From: Mongoliimonas terrestris
GTDB taxonomy: Bacteria > Pseudomonadota > Alphaproteobacteria > Rhizobiales > Pleomorphomonadaceae
Assembly: GCF_001927285.1 (NCBI RefSeq)
Contig: NZ_MSIG01000008.1
Location: 1-64,000 of the forward strand
DNA length: 64,000 bases
Direction: 5' to 3'
Made by a program: the position numbers and the translations under genes
In this document: in pieces, positions 27,126-37,132 of the stretch
How positions within the stretch are numbered: position 1 is the stretch's first letter
Layout of the letters: every line of letters starts with the position of its first letter
The notes under the pieces: model-generated
The model's input: the letters and a program-made list of their open reading frames with translations, nothing else
Told to the model about the DNA's origin: nothing
Database searches by the model: none

Positions 27126-29840
27126 ATGAGCGATACGAAGAACACTGACGACAAGACCCTCAGCGTCGCCCCGAAGAAGGCGACCTTGTCCCTTGGCCGA
27201 CGCACCGTCGAGCAGGGAACCGTCCGGCAGAGCTTCAGCCACGGACGCACGAAGGCTGTCGTCGTGGAGAAGAAGAAGAGCCGCGGCCCCGGCCAGGGCG
27301 ACGGCGCCCCGGCGCCCGCTCCCCAGCAGCCCGCCCGTGCCGACCAGGCGCCGCCCCGCGGCGAGCCCCGTCGCGACCAGGGCGGCCAGCCCAGGCCGCA
27401 GGACCGGCGGCCGAACGCCGGCGGCATGGTGCTGCGCTCGCTCTCCCAGGACGAGATGGAGGCGCGCCAGCAGGCGCTCGCCCAGGCGCTCGCCCGCGAT
27501 GCGGAAGAGAAGCGCCGCGCCGTCGAGGAGGCGCGTCGCCGCGCCGAGGACGAGGCGCGCCGCAAGATCGAGGACGAGGCCCGCGCCGTTCGCGAGGCCG
27601 AGGAGGCCCGCGCGCGTGCCGAGGCCGACGCCATTGCCGAGAAGGAAGCTGCCGAGCGCGCCCTGAACGCGCCCGCCGTCGCCGAGCCGGCGCCGGCGCA
27701 GCCCGTTGCCGCGGAAGCGGCCGAGCCGGCCGTCACCTCCGTGCGCCTCACCGGCAGCGAGTCCAAGCGGCCGCCGGTGATCGAGATCCCGCAGCCGGCC
27801 CGAGCCAAGGCCGCCCCCGGCGGTGCCCCGGCGACCCCGGCCGTCGCCGAGGACGAGGACGAGAGCCCCCGCGGCCGTACGGCGGCCGCGGCCGTCAAGA
27901 AGGCCCGCGTGCCGGCCCCGGCGCCGGTCAAGCGCGCCGAGGAGGACCGCCGCAAGGGTCGCCTCACCATCACGACCGCCCTCACGGACGACGAGGGCGA
28001 GCGGTCCCGCTCGCTCGCCGCCCTCCGCCGTCGGCGCGAGAAGGAAAAGCGCGCCCAGCAGTCCGGGCCGCGCGAGAAGGTCATGCGCGAGGTCGTGCTG
28101 CCGGAGGCGATCACCATCCAGGAGCTCGCCAACCGCATGGCCGAGCGCGCGGTGGACGTCATCCGCCTGCTGATGAAGCAGGGCCAGATGCTGAAGATCA
28201 ACGACGTGATCGACGCCGACACGGCCGAACTCGTCGCGGTGGAGATGGGGCACACGGTCAAGCGCGTGTCCGAGGCGGACGTGGAGGAGGGCCTCTACGC
28301 GGCTCCGGACGTTGCCGAGGACACGGTGGCGCGGCCGCCGGTGGTCACCATCATGGGCCACGTCGACCACGGCAAGACGTCGCTGCTCGACGCGCTCCGC
28401 CAGGCCAACGTGGCGGCGGGCGAGGCCGGTGGCATCACCCAGCACATCGGCGCCTACCAGGTGGAGATGAACGGTCAGAAGATCACCTTCATCGACACCC
28501 CGGGCCACGCGGCCTTCACGGCCATGCGCGCCCGCGGCGCCAAGGTGACGGACATCGTCATCCTGGTGGTGGCGGCCGACGACGGCGTGATGCCGCAGAC
28601 CATCGAGGCCATCGCCCATGCCAAGGCGGCGGGCGTGCCGATGATCGTTGCGATCAACAAGATCGACAAGCCGGAAGCCAAGCCGGAGCGCGTGCGCACG
28701 GAACTGCTGCGCTACGAGGTGCAGGTGGAATCCATGGGCGGCGACATCCTGGAGGTCGAGGTGTCGGCCACCAAGAAGATGAACCTCGACAAGCTTCTGG
28801 AAGCCATCCTGCTGCAGTCGGAAGTGCTGGAGCTGAAGGCCAATCCGGACCGCGCCGCCGAGGGCATCGTGGTCGAGGCCAAGCTCGACAAGGGCCGCGG
28901 CCCGGTGGCCTCCGTGCTGGTGGAACGCGGCACCCTGAAGGTGGGCGACATCGTCGTCGCCGGGTCGGAGTGGGGCCGCGTCCGCGCGCTCCTCGACGAT
29001 CACGGCCGCACGGTGCCGACCGCCGGTCCGTCCATGCCGGTGGAGATCCTGGGCTTCCAGGGCACCCCGGACGCCGGCGACCGGGTCGCCGTGGTGGAGA
29101 ACGAGGCGCGGGCCCGCGAGATCACCGAGTACCGCATCCGCCTGAAGCGCGACAACATGCAGAAGCGCGTCTCCGGCGCCCGCGGCTCGCTCGAGCAGAT
29201 GATGAGCAAGCTGCAGACCGCCGGCCGCAAGGAGTTCCCGCTCGTCGTCAAGACCGACGTGCAGGGCTCCCTGGAGGCGATCACCGGCGCGCTGGAGAAG
29301 CTCGGCACCGACGAGGTGGCGGCCCGCATCATCCATGGCGGTGTCGGCGGCGTGACGGAATCGGACGTGACCCTGGCGGAAGCATCGGACGCGGCCATCA
29401 TCGGCTTCAACGTCCGCGCCAACGCCCAGGCCCGCCAGTCGGCGGAACGCTCGGGCATCGAGATCCGCTACTACAACATCATCTACAACCTCGTGGATGA
29501 CGTGAAGGCGGCCATGTCGGGCCTGCTGTCGCCGGAGCGCCGGGAGACCTTCCTCGGCAACGCCGAGATCCTGGAGATCTTCAACATCACCAAGGTCGGC
29601 AAGGTCGCCGGTTGCCGGGTGGTCGAAGGTGTGGTCGAGCGCGGCGCCAGCGTCCGCCTGATCCGCGACAACGTGGTGATCCACGAAGGCAAGCTCGGCA
29701 CCCTGAAGCGCTTCAAGGACGACGTGAAGGAAGTTCACGCCGGCCAGGAATGCGGCATGAACTTCGAGAACTACCAGGACATGCGTGCCGGGGACGTGAT
29801 CGAATGCTTCCGCGTGGAGGAGATCGCGCGCACCCTCTGA
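27126..29840 (+). CDS. infB: Translation initiation factor IF-2
   Basis: A 904-residue GTPase that brings initiator tRNA to the ribosome. The first 330 residues are Arg/Ala/Glu-rich and partly helical ([20 protein letters not shown]), the long variable N-domain of alphaproteobacteria. IF2_N follows ([20 protein letters not shown]). The G domain has G1 GHVDHGKT near residue 410, G3 DTPGHAAF, G4 NKID and G5 SATKK. The rest carries the beta-barrel and tRNA-binding domains, ending [12 protein letters not shown] 27126 has GAGGATAG upstream. It is 77 bp after ylxR in the same operon. Confidence 0.98.
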   Translation: MSDTKNTDDKTLSVAPKKATLSLGRRTVEQGTVRQSFSHGRTKAVVVEKKKSRGPGQGDGAPAPAPQQPARADQAPPRGEPRRDQGGQPRPQDRRPNAGGMVLRSLSQDEMEARQQALAQALARDAEEKRRAVEEARRRAEDEARRKIEDEARAVREAEEARARAEADAIAEKEAAERALNAPAVAEPAPAQPVAAEAAEPAVTSVRLTGSESKRPPVIEIPQPARAKAAPGGAPATPAVAEDEDESPRGRTAAAAVKKARVPAPAPVKRAEEDRRKGRLTITTALTDDEGERSRSLAALRRRREKEKRAQQSGPREKVMREVVLPEAITIQELANRMAERAVDVIRLLMKQGQMLKINDVIDADTAELVAVEMGHTVKRVSEADVEEGLYAAPDVAEDTVARPPVVTIMGHVDHGKTSLLDALRQANVAAGEAGGITQHIGAYQVEMNGQKITFIDTPGHAAFTAMRARGAKVTDIVILVVAADDGVMPQTIEAIAHAKAAGVPMIVAINKIDKPEAKPERVRTELLRYEVQVESMGGDILEVEVSATKKMNLDKLLEAILLQSEVLELKANPDRAAEGIVVEAKLDKGRGPVASVLVERGTLKVGDIVVAGSEWGRVRALLDDHGRTVPTAGPSMPVEILGFQGTPDAGDRVAVVENEARAREITEYRIRLKRDNMQKRVSGARGSLEQMMSKLQTAGRKEFPLVVKTDVQGSLEAITGALEKLGTDEVAARIIHGGVGGVTESDVTLAEASDAAIIGFNVRANAQARQSAERSGIEIRYYNIIYNLVDDVKAAMSGLLSPERRETFLGNAEILEIFNITKVGKVAGCRVVEGVVERGASVRLIRDNVVIHEGKLGTLKRFKDDVKEVHAGQECGMNFENYQDMRAGDVIECFRVEEIARTL

Positions 29841-30029
29841 CGCGCGCGATCCGTCACCGTTGAAACCGGGTGCGGCGCCGGGCGGACGATCCCGCCGGCG
29901 CCGGACCCGTTCCGGCATCGTGCCGGTTCCGCTTGCCGGCCCCCTGGCGCGCCCGGCCTGTTTTATTCGTCAAAGTCCTGCCCCGCCGTTGCCGGGCGTG
30001 GGCGATCGTTCGATCGGATTTCCGTTTCC

Positions 30030-30485
30030 ATGTCCAAGAACTCCCCTCGCGGCCGCGACGAGGCTCGCGGCCCGTCCCAGCGCCAGCTCCGCGTCGGCGA
30101 ACTGATCCGGCACGCCATGGCGGAACTCCTCGCACGCGGCGAGATCCTCGATCCGGAGCTGAGCGCGCTGATGATCACCGTGCCGGAAGTCCGCGTCTCG
30201 CCGGACCTGAAGAACGCCACCGTCTTCGTCACCCCGCTCGCCGGCGGCGAACCCAAGGTGGCCGTCAAGGCGCTCGACCGCCACAAGCGCTTCATCCGCG
30301 GCCAGGTGGCCACCCGCATCAATCTCAAGTACGCGCCAGACCTCACCTTCCGCTTCGACGACCGCTTCGAGGAGAGCGCCCGCATCGACGCCATCCTGCG
30401 CAGCCCGGAGGTGCGCCAGGACCTCGCCCCCGAGTCAGCCGAAGAGTCCCCCGAAGAGGCGCGCGACGAGCGGGGCGACGCCTGA
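30030..30485 (+). CDS. rbfA: 30S ribosome-binding factor RbfA
   Basis: A 151-residue cold-shock and 16S rRNA maturation factor with a KH-like fold. SQRQLRVGELIRHAMAELLA starts the conserved part, followed by ITVPEVRVSPDLKNATVFV and LRFRFDDRFEESARI-like DLTFRFDDRFEESARID. The C-terminal 25 residues are acidic, a frequent extension in this class. It follows infB after 189 bp with no clear terminator between, and precedes truB, the usual order. A weak purine stretch precedes the ATG. Confidence 0.95.
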   Translation: MSKNSPRGRDEARGPSQRQLRVGELIRHAMAELLARGEILDPELSALMITVPEVRVSPDLKNATVFVTPLAGGEPKVAVKALDRHKRFIRGQVATRINLKYAPDLTFRFDDRFEESARIDAILRSPEVRQDLAPESAEESPEEARDERGDA

Positions 30486-30582
30486 CGGCCCCGCGGCCCG
30501 CTTCCGATCCCGCACGCCGCCGGTCCAAGCCCGGCCGGCGCGGCGGAGCCCGACGATCCACGACTGACGCCCGAGACGGTCC

Positions 30583-31512
30583 ATGTCCCGCAAGAAGAAG
30601 CCCAACACGGTCCATGGCTGGATCATCCTCGACAAGCCGGTGGGGATGACCTCCACCCAGGCGGTCGGGGCCATCAAGCGCCTCTACGGCACGTCCAAGG
30701 CCGGCCACGCCGGCACGCTCGACCCGCTCGCCTCGGGCCTCCTGCCGATCGCCCTCGGCGAGGCCACCAAGACGGTGCCCTTCGTCCAGGACGGCCGCAA
30801 GCTCTATAGTTTCACGGTGCGCTGGGGCGAGGAAACCACCACGGACGACACGGAGGGCTCCGTCGTCGCCATGTCCGACCTGCGGCCGACCGCCGAGGCG
30901 ATCGACGACGCGCTCGACGGCTTCGAGGGCGAGATCCTGCAGACGCCGCCCGCCTTCTCGGCCATCAAGGTCAACGGCGAGCGGGCCTACGACCTTGCCC
31001 GCGACGGCGAGGTGGTGGACCTGGAGGCCCGGCCTGTGACCATCCACCGCATCGACCTCGTCGCGGTGCCGGACGCCGACACGGCGGTGTTCGAGGCCGA
31101 GTGCGGCAAGGGCACCTACGTGCGGGCGATCGCCCGCGACCTCGGCCGCCTCCTCGGCTGCCGCGGCCACGTGACGGCGCTTCGCCGGCTTGCCGTCGGC
31201 CCGTTCGGCGAGGCGGACATGATTCCCCTGGACTCCTTGCGCGACTTTTGGCAAGAGGACCCCGCTGACAGCCGTCTGGCTGCCGCACTCCGCCCCGTCG
31301 AGACCGCGCTGGACGACATCCCGGCCCTGGCCGTGACGGCGACGGATGCCAATCGGTTGCGCTCCGGCCAACCGGTTCTCTTGCGCGGACGGGACGCTCC
31401 CGCCTTCGAAGGACCCGCCTACGCGACCTGCCAGGGGCAGTTGATCGCGTTCGGCGACGTCGAACGCGGCGAGCTTCACCCCAAGCGCGTCTTCAACCTG
31501 ACCGCCGCCTGA
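30583..31512 (+). CDS. truB: tRNA pseudouridine(55) synthase TruB
   Basis: A 309-residue enzyme that makes pseudouridine 55 in the T-loop of tRNAs. The catalytic Asp47 lies in [28 protein letters not shown] marks the N-terminus, [17 protein letters not shown] and [15 protein letters not shown] are the other family motifs. A PUA-like C-terminal domain follows (GQPVLLRG). It is 97 bp after rbfA and 34 bp before rpsO, in the standard order. All catalytic residues are intact. Confidence 0.97.
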   Translation: MSRKKKPNTVHGWIILDKPVGMTSTQAVGAIKRLYGTSKAGHAGTLDPLASGLLPIALGEATKTVPFVQDGRKLYSFTVRWGEETTTDDTEGSVVAMSDLRPTAEAIDDALDGFEGEILQTPPAFSAIKVNGERAYDLARDGEVVDLEARPVTIHRIDLVAVPDADTAVFEAECGKGTYVRAIARDLGRLLGCRGHVTALRRLAVGPFGEADMIPLDSLRDFWQEDPADSRLAAALRPVETALDDIPALAVTATDANRLRSGQPVLLRGRDAPAFEGPAYATCQGQLIAFGDVERGELHPKRVFNLTAA

Positions 31513-31546
31513 GGGCACGGTCCCACGACCGAAAAAGGATTCGACG

Positions 31547-31816
31547 ATGTCGATCACCGCAGAGCGCAAGGCCGCGCTCATCAAGGACTATGGCACCAAG
31601 GACGGCGACACCGGGTCGCCGGAAGTGCAGGTTGCGATCCTCTCCGAGCGCATCTCCAACCTCACCGAGCATTTCAAGACGCACGGCAAGGACAACCACT
31701 CCCGCCGCGGCCTCCTGAAGCTGGTCAGCCAGCGCCGCCAGCTGCTCGACTATCTCAAGAAGTCGAGCGAGGAGCGCTACACGACCCTCATCGGCCGCCT
31801 GGGTCTGCGCCGCTGA
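31547..31816 (+). CDS. rpsO: 30S ribosomal protein S15
   Basis: An 89-residue primary 16S rRNA-binding protein, exactly the usual size. It has the hallmarks [35 protein letters not shown] and [23 protein letters not shown] gives a clear ribosome site. It follows truB closely and precedes pnp, the arrangement seen in most proteobacteria. In E. coli S15 represses its own translation through its leader; whether that happens here is not visible. Confidence 0.98.
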   Translation: MSITAERKAALIKDYGTKDGDTGSPEVQVAILSERISNLTEHFKTHGKDNHSRRGLLKLVSQRRQLLDYLKKSSEERYTTLIGRLGLRR

Positions 31817-31826
31817 CGTCCGGTTC

Positions 31827-31860
31827 GAAGGGGGCGGTTCCCGCAAGGGTCGCCCCCTTC
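31827..31860 (+). terminator. Hairpin after rpsO
   Basis: GAAGGGGGCG at 31827-31836 pairs perfectly with CGCCCCCTTC at 31851-31860 across a 14-base loop. No U-tract follows, so it may act as a weak or processing hairpin between rpsO and pnp and not as a full terminator. Confidence 0.55.
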
Positions 31861-32167
31861 GCCTATCCACGCCGTCGGCTGCGATTTTCGGCATCCGTCG
31901 TCGGATGGATTTAGACGCCCTGGCCGTCAAAACGTGCTAAGGGCCATGCCGAAGGTGCTTCGCACGCGGCGGACACCTCGAACTGGCGACAAAAGCGGCC
32001 CATCCCCGCCCTTTCGCGGCGTGGGGCCACCGCATGTCGCCGCCGACCGGTGCGTTCGGCCATGGGGCAGGATTGCCGGACGCTTCGCCGCCATCTCCGG
32101 CCGGAGCGTCCCGCCGTCTTGCCCGTGGTCCGCGGCGCCGGAACCTACGACAAGACAGGAAACATTC
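31861..32167 (+). other. Long leader region before pnp
   Basis: About 300 bp without a convincing gene. The pnp frame stays open here but the translation has no resemblance to polynucleotide phosphorylase. In enterobacteria the pnp leader is the site of RNase III and PNPase autoregulation; a similar function is possible but no specific structure is evident. Confidence 0.5.
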
Positions 32168-34297
32168 ATGTTCGATATCCAGAAGGTCGAGATCGAGTGG
32201 GCGGGTCGCCTGCTGACCCTCGAGACCGGTCGCATCGCCCGCCAGGCGGACGGCTCCGTGTTCGCCACCTATGGCGAGAGCACGGTGCTGGCCACCGTCG
32301 TCTCCGCCAAGGAGCCGAAGCCCGGCCAGGACTTCTTTCCGCTGACGGTCAATTACCAGGAGAAGGCCTTCGCGGCCGGCAAGATCCCGGGTGGCTACTT
32401 CAAGCGCGAGGGCCGTCCGTCCGAGCACGAGACGCTCACCTCCCGCCTGATCGACCGTCCGATCCGCCCGCTCTTCCCGGACGGGTACAAGAACGACACC
32501 CAGGTGATCGTCACGACGCTCTCCCATGACATGGAGAACGCGCCGGACATCCTCGCCATGGTGGCGGCCTCCGCCGCGCTGACGCTCTCCGGCGTGCCCT
32601 TCATGGGGCCGATCGCCGGCGCCCGAGTCGGTCTCATCGACGGCGCCTTCGTCCTCAACCCGCCGGTCGATTCCATGGCCGACTCCAAGCTCGACCTCGT
32701 GGTCGCCGGCACCCAGGACGCGGTGCTGATGGTGGAGTCTGAGGCCAAGGAGCTCGACGAGGACACTATGCTGAAGGCCGTGATGTTCGGCCATCAGGGC
32801 TTCCAGCCGGTGATCGACGCCATCATCCGCCTCGCCGAGCGCGCCGCCAAGGAGCCGCGCGACTTCACCGCGCCGGACTTCTCCGCCATCGAGCAGAAGA
32901 TGCTGGCCGTGGCCGAGACGGACCTCCGCGAGGCCTACAAGATCACCCGCAAGCAGGACCGCTACGCCGCCGTCGACGCCGCCAAGGCGAAGGTGATGGC
33001 CGCCTTCTTCCCCGAGGGCGCCGAGCCGGAGTTCTCCAAGGAGCAGGTGGGCTCGGTCTTCAAGGAGCTGCAGGCCAAGATCGTCCGCTGGAACATCCTC
33101 GACACCGGCATGCGCATCGACGGCCGCGACCTCTCCACGGTCCGCCCGATCGTCGCCGAAGTCGGCGTGCTGCCGCGCGCCCACGGCTCGGCCCTCTTCA
33201 CCCGCGGCGAGACGCAGGCCCTGGTGGTCGCGACCCTCGGCACCGGCGAGGACGAGCAGTTCGTCGACAGCCTGGAAGGCACCTACAAGCAGCACTTCCT
33301 GCTGCACTACAACTTCCCGCCCTATTCGGTGGGCGAGACCGGCCGCATGGGGTCGCCCGGCCGCCGCGAAATCGGCCACGGCAAGCTCGCCTGGCGCGCC
33401 GTCCACCCGATGCTGCCGGAGAAGCACGAGTTCCCGTACACGATCCGCGTGGTCTCCGAGATCACCGAGTCGAACGGCTCCTCGTCCATGGCCACCGTCT
33501 GCGGCTCGTCGCTGGCGCTGATGGACGCGGGCGTGCCGCTGAAGGCCGCCACCGCGGGCATCGCCATGGGCCTGATCAAGGAGGGTGAACGCTTCGCGGT
33601 TCTCTCCGACATCCTCGGCGACGAGGATCACCTCGGCGACATGGACTTCAAGGTGGCCGGCACCGAGCACGGCATCACCTCGCTGCAGATGGACATCAAG
33701 ATCACCGGCATCACCGAGGAGATCATGAAGGTCGCGCTGGAGCAGGCCCGCGGCGGCCGCCAGCACATCCTCGGCGAGATGGCCAAGGCCATCACCGGCG
33801 CCCGCGCGGAGCTCGGCGAGTTCGCGCCGCGCATCGAGGTCATGAAGATCCCGACCGACAAGATCCGCGAAGTGATCGGCACCGGCGGCAAGGTGATCCG
33901 CGAGATCGTGGAGAAGACCGGCGCCAAGATCGACATCCAGGACGACGGCACCGTGAAGTTCGCCTCCAGCGACATGAAGGCCATCCAGGCCGCCATGAAC
34001 TGGGTGAAGGGCATCGCGGCGGAACCGGAGATCGGCGCCATCTACGAGGGCACCGTGGTGAAGGTCGTCGATTTCGGCGCCTTCGTGAACTTCTTCGGCT
34101 CCCGCGACGGCCTCGTGCACGTCAGCCAGCTCGCTCCGCAGCGCGTCCAGAACGTCAAGGACGTGGTGAAGGAAGGCGACAAGGTCTGGGTCAAGCTCGT
34201 CGGCTTCGACGAGCGTGGCAAGGTGCGCCTCTCCATGAAGATCGTCGATCAGGCGACCGGCCAGGAGATCAAGGGCGACGACCGCGCCGACGGCTGA
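32168..34297 (+). CDS. pnp: Polyribonucleotide nucleotidyltransferase (PNPase)
   Basis: A 709-residue phosphorolytic 3'-5' exoribonuclease and degradosome component. The start [20 protein letters not shown] at 32168 matches the family and has AGGAAAC before it; the longer open frame is not used. Two RNase PH domains flank an alpha-helical region; [21 protein letters not shown] and [21 protein letters not shown] are hallmarks. A KH domain lies near 555-615 ([20 protein letters not shown]) and an S1 domain near 620-690 ([20 protein letters not shown]). Family length is complete. Confidence 0.98.
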   Translation: MFDIQKVEIEWAGRLLTLETGRIARQADGSVFATYGESTVLATVVSAKEPKPGQDFFPLTVNYQEKAFAAGKIPGGYFKREGRPSEHETLTSRLIDRPIRPLFPDGYKNDTQVIVTTLSHDMENAPDILAMVAASAALTLSGVPFMGPIAGARVGLIDGAFVLNPPVDSMADSKLDLVVAGTQDAVLMVESEAKELDEDTMLKAVMFGHQGFQPVIDAIIRLAERAAKEPRDFTAPDFSAIEQKMLAVAETDLREAYKITRKQDRYAAVDAAKAKVMAAFFPEGAEPEFSKEQVGSVFKELQAKIVRWNILDTGMRIDGRDLSTVRPIVAEVGVLPRAHGSALFTRGETQALVVATLGTGEDEQFVDSLEGTYKQHFLLHYNFPPYSVGETGRMGSPGRREIGHGKLAWRAVHPMLPEKHEFPYTIRVVSEITESNGSSSMATVCGSSLALMDAGVPLKAATAGIAMGLIKEGERFAVLSDILGDEDHLGDMDFKVAGTEHGITSLQMDIKITGITEEIMKVALEQARGGRQHILGEMAKAITGARAELGEFAPRIEVMKIPTDKIREVIGTGGKVIREIVEKTGAKIDIQDDGTVKFASSDMKAIQAAMNWVKGIAAEPEIGAIYEGTVVKVVDFGAFVNFFGSRDGLVHVSQLAPQRVQNVKDVVKEGDKVWVKLVGFDERGKVRLSMKIVDQATGQEIKGDDRADG

Positions 34298-34473
34298 CGG
34301 CGCCGGGTCCACCGGGTCCGGGCTGCTTCCTGGAAAGCGGCCGGCCCGTCCGCCTGACGATCCTGGAGCCGGCGCTCGTTGCGCCGGCTCTCGTCGCTTG
34401 AAGACCGCCTCCGCTTGACATCCCGCCGGCCGCGTCCCTTGATGCGGCCGAAACCCGCCACCGGCCGAGCCCC

Positions 34474-34749
34474 ATGTCCACGACCAAGATCCCCGAAGAC
34501 GAGACCCGCTTCTCCGGCACCGACGCCATGCTGTCGGCCGTGGGGGCAACCCTGCTGATCGTCACGGAGATGCTCGGCGCCGCCTTCGCTTTCGCCTGGG
34601 CCATCGGCGGCCTGATCGGCCTCGGCCCGACGGTCACCTACGTGATCATGGCGGCGGTCGGGCTGCCCGGTCTCGCCCTCTCCTTCCGGCTCACCGGCCG
34701 CATCCTGAAGGTGGAGCGCAGCCTCAGCCAGCTCCCGCCGCGGGCCTGA
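34474..34749 (+). CDS. Small two-helix membrane protein of unknown function
   Basis: A 91-residue protein with two hydrophobic segments, about residues 20-47 (MLSAVGATLLIVTEMLGAAF and on) and 52-73 (PTVTYVIMAAVGLPGLALSF). The N-terminus is hydrophilic and acidic, the C-terminus basic, so both ends probably face the cytoplasm. I do not recognise a family motif. Codon use is like the neighbours and a strong intrinsic terminator follows 37 bp after the stop, which supports a real transcribed gene. It may be read from pnp or from its own promoter. Confidence 0.7.
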   Translation: MSTTKIPEDETRFSGTDAMLSAVGATLLIVTEMLGAAFAFAWAIGGLIGLGPTVTYVIMAAVGLPGLALSFRLTGRILKVERSLSQLPPRA

Positions 34750-34785
34750 CCGGCGCCGGTTCCGGCAAACCCGAGACGTGAAGAC

Positions 34786-34826
34786 AAAAGGGCCGGGCGC
34801 TCCGTCGGGAGCGTCCGGCCCTTTTT
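34786..34826. terminator. Bidirectional intrinsic terminator
   Basis: AAAAGGGCCGGGCGCTCC pairs with GGAGCGTCCGGCCCTTTTT around a GTC/G loop. With A-run on one side and T-run on the other it can stop both the plus-strand small membrane protein gene and the convergent DUF1236 gene. Confidence 0.88.
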
Positions 34827-34862
34827 CCGTCCCGCCGATGGTCGCCGGGAATGAGGGGTCGA

Positions 34863-35255
34863 TTACTCGACCACCTGGATGATCTGGCGGGTCTGCGGCT
34901 CCACGATCACGCGCTGGCCATTCACGATGGCGTAGCGGTACTGGGTGTACTGCGGCACCTCGTAGAGCTCCACGGTCTGCGGCAGCGGCTGGCCGACGAC
35001 GACCTGCTCCTGGAGTTGCACGGACGGCACCTGCTGCTGCACCACATACTCGCGCACCTCCGGCTCCGGCGGCGCCACGATCGAGCCGAGGGCCGCGCCG
35101 GCGACGCCGCCGACGGCCGCGCCGATCGGGCCGCCCACGATGGCACCCGTGACCGCGCCGCCGGCAGCGCCGCTGACGGTGCCTTCCTGCGCCGGGGCTG
35201 CCGATACGGTCGCCGAGAGAGCAAGCGCAGCAAGAATGGGAAGAGACTTATTCAT
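34863..35255 (-). CDS. Exported DUF1236 family protein with glycine-zipper segment
   Basis: A 130-residue exported protein from the ATG at 35255 (AGGAAAGG upstream). A signal peptide (NKSLPILAALALSATVSAAP) likely ends before AQEG. A glycine-zipper run of about 40 residues follows (GAAGGAVTGAIVGGPIGAAV), then a Gln/Val-rich part and the C-terminal DUF1236-type domain YRYAIVNGQRVIVEPQTRQI. Such proteins are common in rhizobia and are thought to be envelope stress proteins, but function is not known. An EcfG-type promoter lies just upstream, which fits a general stress gene. Confidence 0.88.
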   Translation of the reverse strand: MNKSLPILAALALSATVSAAPAQEGTVSGAAGGAVTGAIVGGPIGAAVGGVAGAALGSIVAPPEPEVREYVVQQQVPSVQLQEQVVVGQPLPQTVELYEVPQYTQYRYAIVNGQRVIVEPQTRQIIQVVE

Positions 35256-35292
35256 GGTGAGAACCTTTCCTGTGAAGTAGTCCCGGCCAAAC

Positions 35293-35317
35293 AACGGCCG
35301 CGTCGGAAGTTGGTTCC
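35293..35317 (-). promoter_or_regulatory. EcfG-type general stress promoter
   Basis: On the minus strand GGAAC (35317-35313), 16 bases, then CGTT (35296-35293) match the alphaproteobacterial EcfG sigma consensus GGAAC-N16/17-CGTT exactly. The start codon of the DUF1236 gene is 38 bp downstream. Confidence 0.65.
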
Positions 35318-35357
35318 TCAACACGAACTGCTAACCACTTCGCTGGGGGGCGGGAAT

Positions 35358-35389
35358 AAAAAAGCACGCCCGACGTTGCGGGCGTGCTT
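35358..35389 (-). terminator. Intrinsic terminator of the arabinose-type cluster
   Basis: GCACGCCCG at 35364-35372 pairs with CGGGCGTGC at 35379-35387 around a six-base loop. On the minus strand it is followed by TTTTTTATT. It ends the transcript that includes the epimerase gene 35454-36449. Confidence 0.88.
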
Positions 35390-35453
35390 GCGGTCTTCGT
35401 CTTGCACCCGAGGGGCGAAGACAAGGAACGGCGGGCCGAGAGGAGCGCAGCCG

Positions 35454-36449
35454 TCAGGCGGCGGCGGCCAACGGCTTGGCGGCGCGGCCGGCCCGATACT
35501 CCCGATAGGCCGCGTTCAGCATGTCCACGTCGTTGTGGAGTGGCCGCCAGCCGAGATCCCGCTCGGCCGCGGAGGTGTCGCGGATGCAGGTCTCGTCGGC
35601 GATCAGGAACTGTTCCGGATCCATCAGCGGCCTGTTCACCTTGTCGAGGAGGCCGAGCACCGACTTCACCAGCGGGGCGGGCGTCGGCACCAGCACGGAC
35701 TTGCTGCCGGCCTCGCGGATCAGCGTGCCCAAGAGCTCGCGCACCGGCGGCGGGTTCGACGAACCGAGGTTGTAGGCCTTGTTCGGAAAACCGCCCTTCC
35801 AGGCGGCGATGCAGGCCGAGGCGCAGTCGTAGACGGAGATGAACTGGTAGGGATTCTTGCCCGACCCGATCATCGGCACCGGCAAGTTCAGCTCGATCAG
35901 CCGGAACAGCTTGGTGAGGATGCCGAGCCGGCCCGGGCCGATGATGAGGCGCGGGCGGAAGATGGTGCTGTCGATGCCGCGGGCCCGGAAGGCGTCGCAG
36001 AGATCCTCCGCGCCCTTCTTGGAGGCGCCATACTCGCCGAGCGGGTTGCGGGGGGCGTCCTCGCGGGTCATCACCGTCGGGGTGTGGCCATAGACCATGT
36101 CGGTGGTGAACTGCACGTAGCGGCTGGCGCCCGCGCCCTCGATCCACTCCAGCAGGTTGCGCACGCCGTGGTAGTTCACCGGCCAGAAGAAGTCGTATCG
36201 CTCCCGCTTCAGGACGATGGGGGCGAGCATCTTGGCGGCGAGATTGTAGACCACGTCGTCCGGCCCGAGCGGGATGGCGCGCAGCGTCTCCGGCTTGGTG
36301 ACGTCGAGCGAGACGAAGCGCACCGGCCCATAGTGGGAAAGGTTGCTGCGCTCGATGTCGCCGACGATGACCTCCTCGCCCATCTTCAGGAGGTCGGCCG
36401 CGAGATGGCGGCCGACGAAGCCGTTGCCGCCGATGATGATGTGCTTCAT
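35454..36449 (-). CDS. NAD-dependent epimerase/dehydratase (extended SDR)
   Basis: A 331-residue nucleotide-sugar SDR enzyme of unknown substrate. The NAD motif GGNGFVGRHL is at residues 7-16; the catalytic Thr lies in FTTDMVYGHTP and the Tyr-x3-Lys in PLGEYGASKKGAEDL. RPRLIIGPGRLG and FISVYDCASACI are further extended-SDR motifs. It is the last gene before the terminator at 35358 and follows the SMR-like gene by about 40 bp. Its position suggests a role in modifying or supplying the sugar of the polyprenyl-arabinose-type cluster, but it could also serve another glycan. Confidence 0.88.
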   Translation of the reverse strand: MKHIIIGGNGFVGRHLAADLLKMGEEVIVGDIERSNLSHYGPVRFVSLDVTKPETLRAIPLGPDDVVYNLAAKMLAPIVLKRERYDFFWPVNYHGVRNLLEWIEGAGASRYVQFTTDMVYGHTPTVMTREDAPRNPLGEYGASKKGAEDLCDAFRARGIDSTIFRPRLIIGPGRLGILTKLFRLIELNLPVPMIGSGKNPYQFISVYDCASACIAAWKGGFPNKAYNLGSSNPPPVRELLGTLIREAGSKSVLVPTPAPLVKSVLGLLDKVNRPLMDPEQFLIADETCIRDTSAAERDLGWRPLHNDVDMLNAAYREYRAGRAAKPLAAAA

Positions 36450-36490
36450 GAGGTCGTCTCCTATGGATGCGAACGGGCCGCCGCCGGCTC

Positions 36491-36859
36491 TCAGCTGAAC
36501 GCGATCAGGACGGTTCCGGCGCAGATCAGCGCATATCCGGCCATGCGGATCACACCGACATCCTCCCCGAAGACGAAGAACGCATAGGCGGCGACCATGA
36601 TGTAGGCGAGGCTGAGAAAGGGGTAGGCGAAGCTGAGATCGACCCGCGACAGCACCGCCAGATGGGAGGCCATGCTGATGGCGAACACCGTGAGCCCGCC
36701 AAGGATCCAGGGATTGAACAGCACCGAAAAGACGGTGGACACGAGGCCGTCCGTGGCGACAGACAACGGTCCCAGGGAGCGCATGCCGGTCTTCAGGATG
36801 ATCTGGGCCGCCGCGTTGGTGGTGACGGTGAACAGGATCATCAGGAGCGTCAGGGCCAT
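36491..36859 (-). CDS. Small EamA/SMR-like four-helix transporter (candidate lipid-sugar flippase)
   Basis: A 122-residue membrane protein with four predicted helices, about residues 3-25, 45-68, 75-95 and 100-120. LKTGMRSLG after helix 1, and SLAYIMVAAYAFFVFGEDV across helices 3-4, resemble the ArnE/ArnF and EmrE type. The key Glu of drug-exporting EmrE in helix 1 is absent (NAAAQIILKTG), which argues against drug export. ArnE/ArnF flip a polyprenyl-phosphate-linked sugar. Since this gene lies in a cluster for polyprenyl-phosphoryl arabinose, a flippase role is a fair inference. Confidence 0.8.
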   Translation of the reverse strand: MALTLLMILFTVTTNAAAQIILKTGMRSLGPLSVATDGLVSTVFSVLFNPWILGGLTVFAISMASHLAVLSRVDLSFAYPFLSLAYIMVAAYAFFVFGEDVGVIRMAGYALICAGTVLIAFS

Positions 36860-37132
36860 GGTGTCACACTGCCTCGTCCGAATTCAGAACGCTCCGGACC
36901 TGCGACGGGCCCGCCCGTCCGGCCGGTTGCCCAAGCAACGAGGAAAAAGCCGGCCGCGCGGCGGGTGCGGAGCAAAGACGATTTGGCCGGCGGGGCCGTC
37001 CCCCGCGGGGGCGGTCGCCATCGGCCGGAAAGAGGGCAGCGCATGGTGCGCCGCCGAAGAACCCGATCGCAGATAGCCGAAACCACATTTCTTGTCACGT
37101 GCTTTGCTCGATGGCCCCGGTGCCCTGCCGGT

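Noticed and set aside
27075..29918. A 947-codon minus-strand open frame
   Set aside because: It is the antisense shadow of infB, which has full IF-2 motifs. The translation is His/Leu/Ala/Asp-rich without family features.
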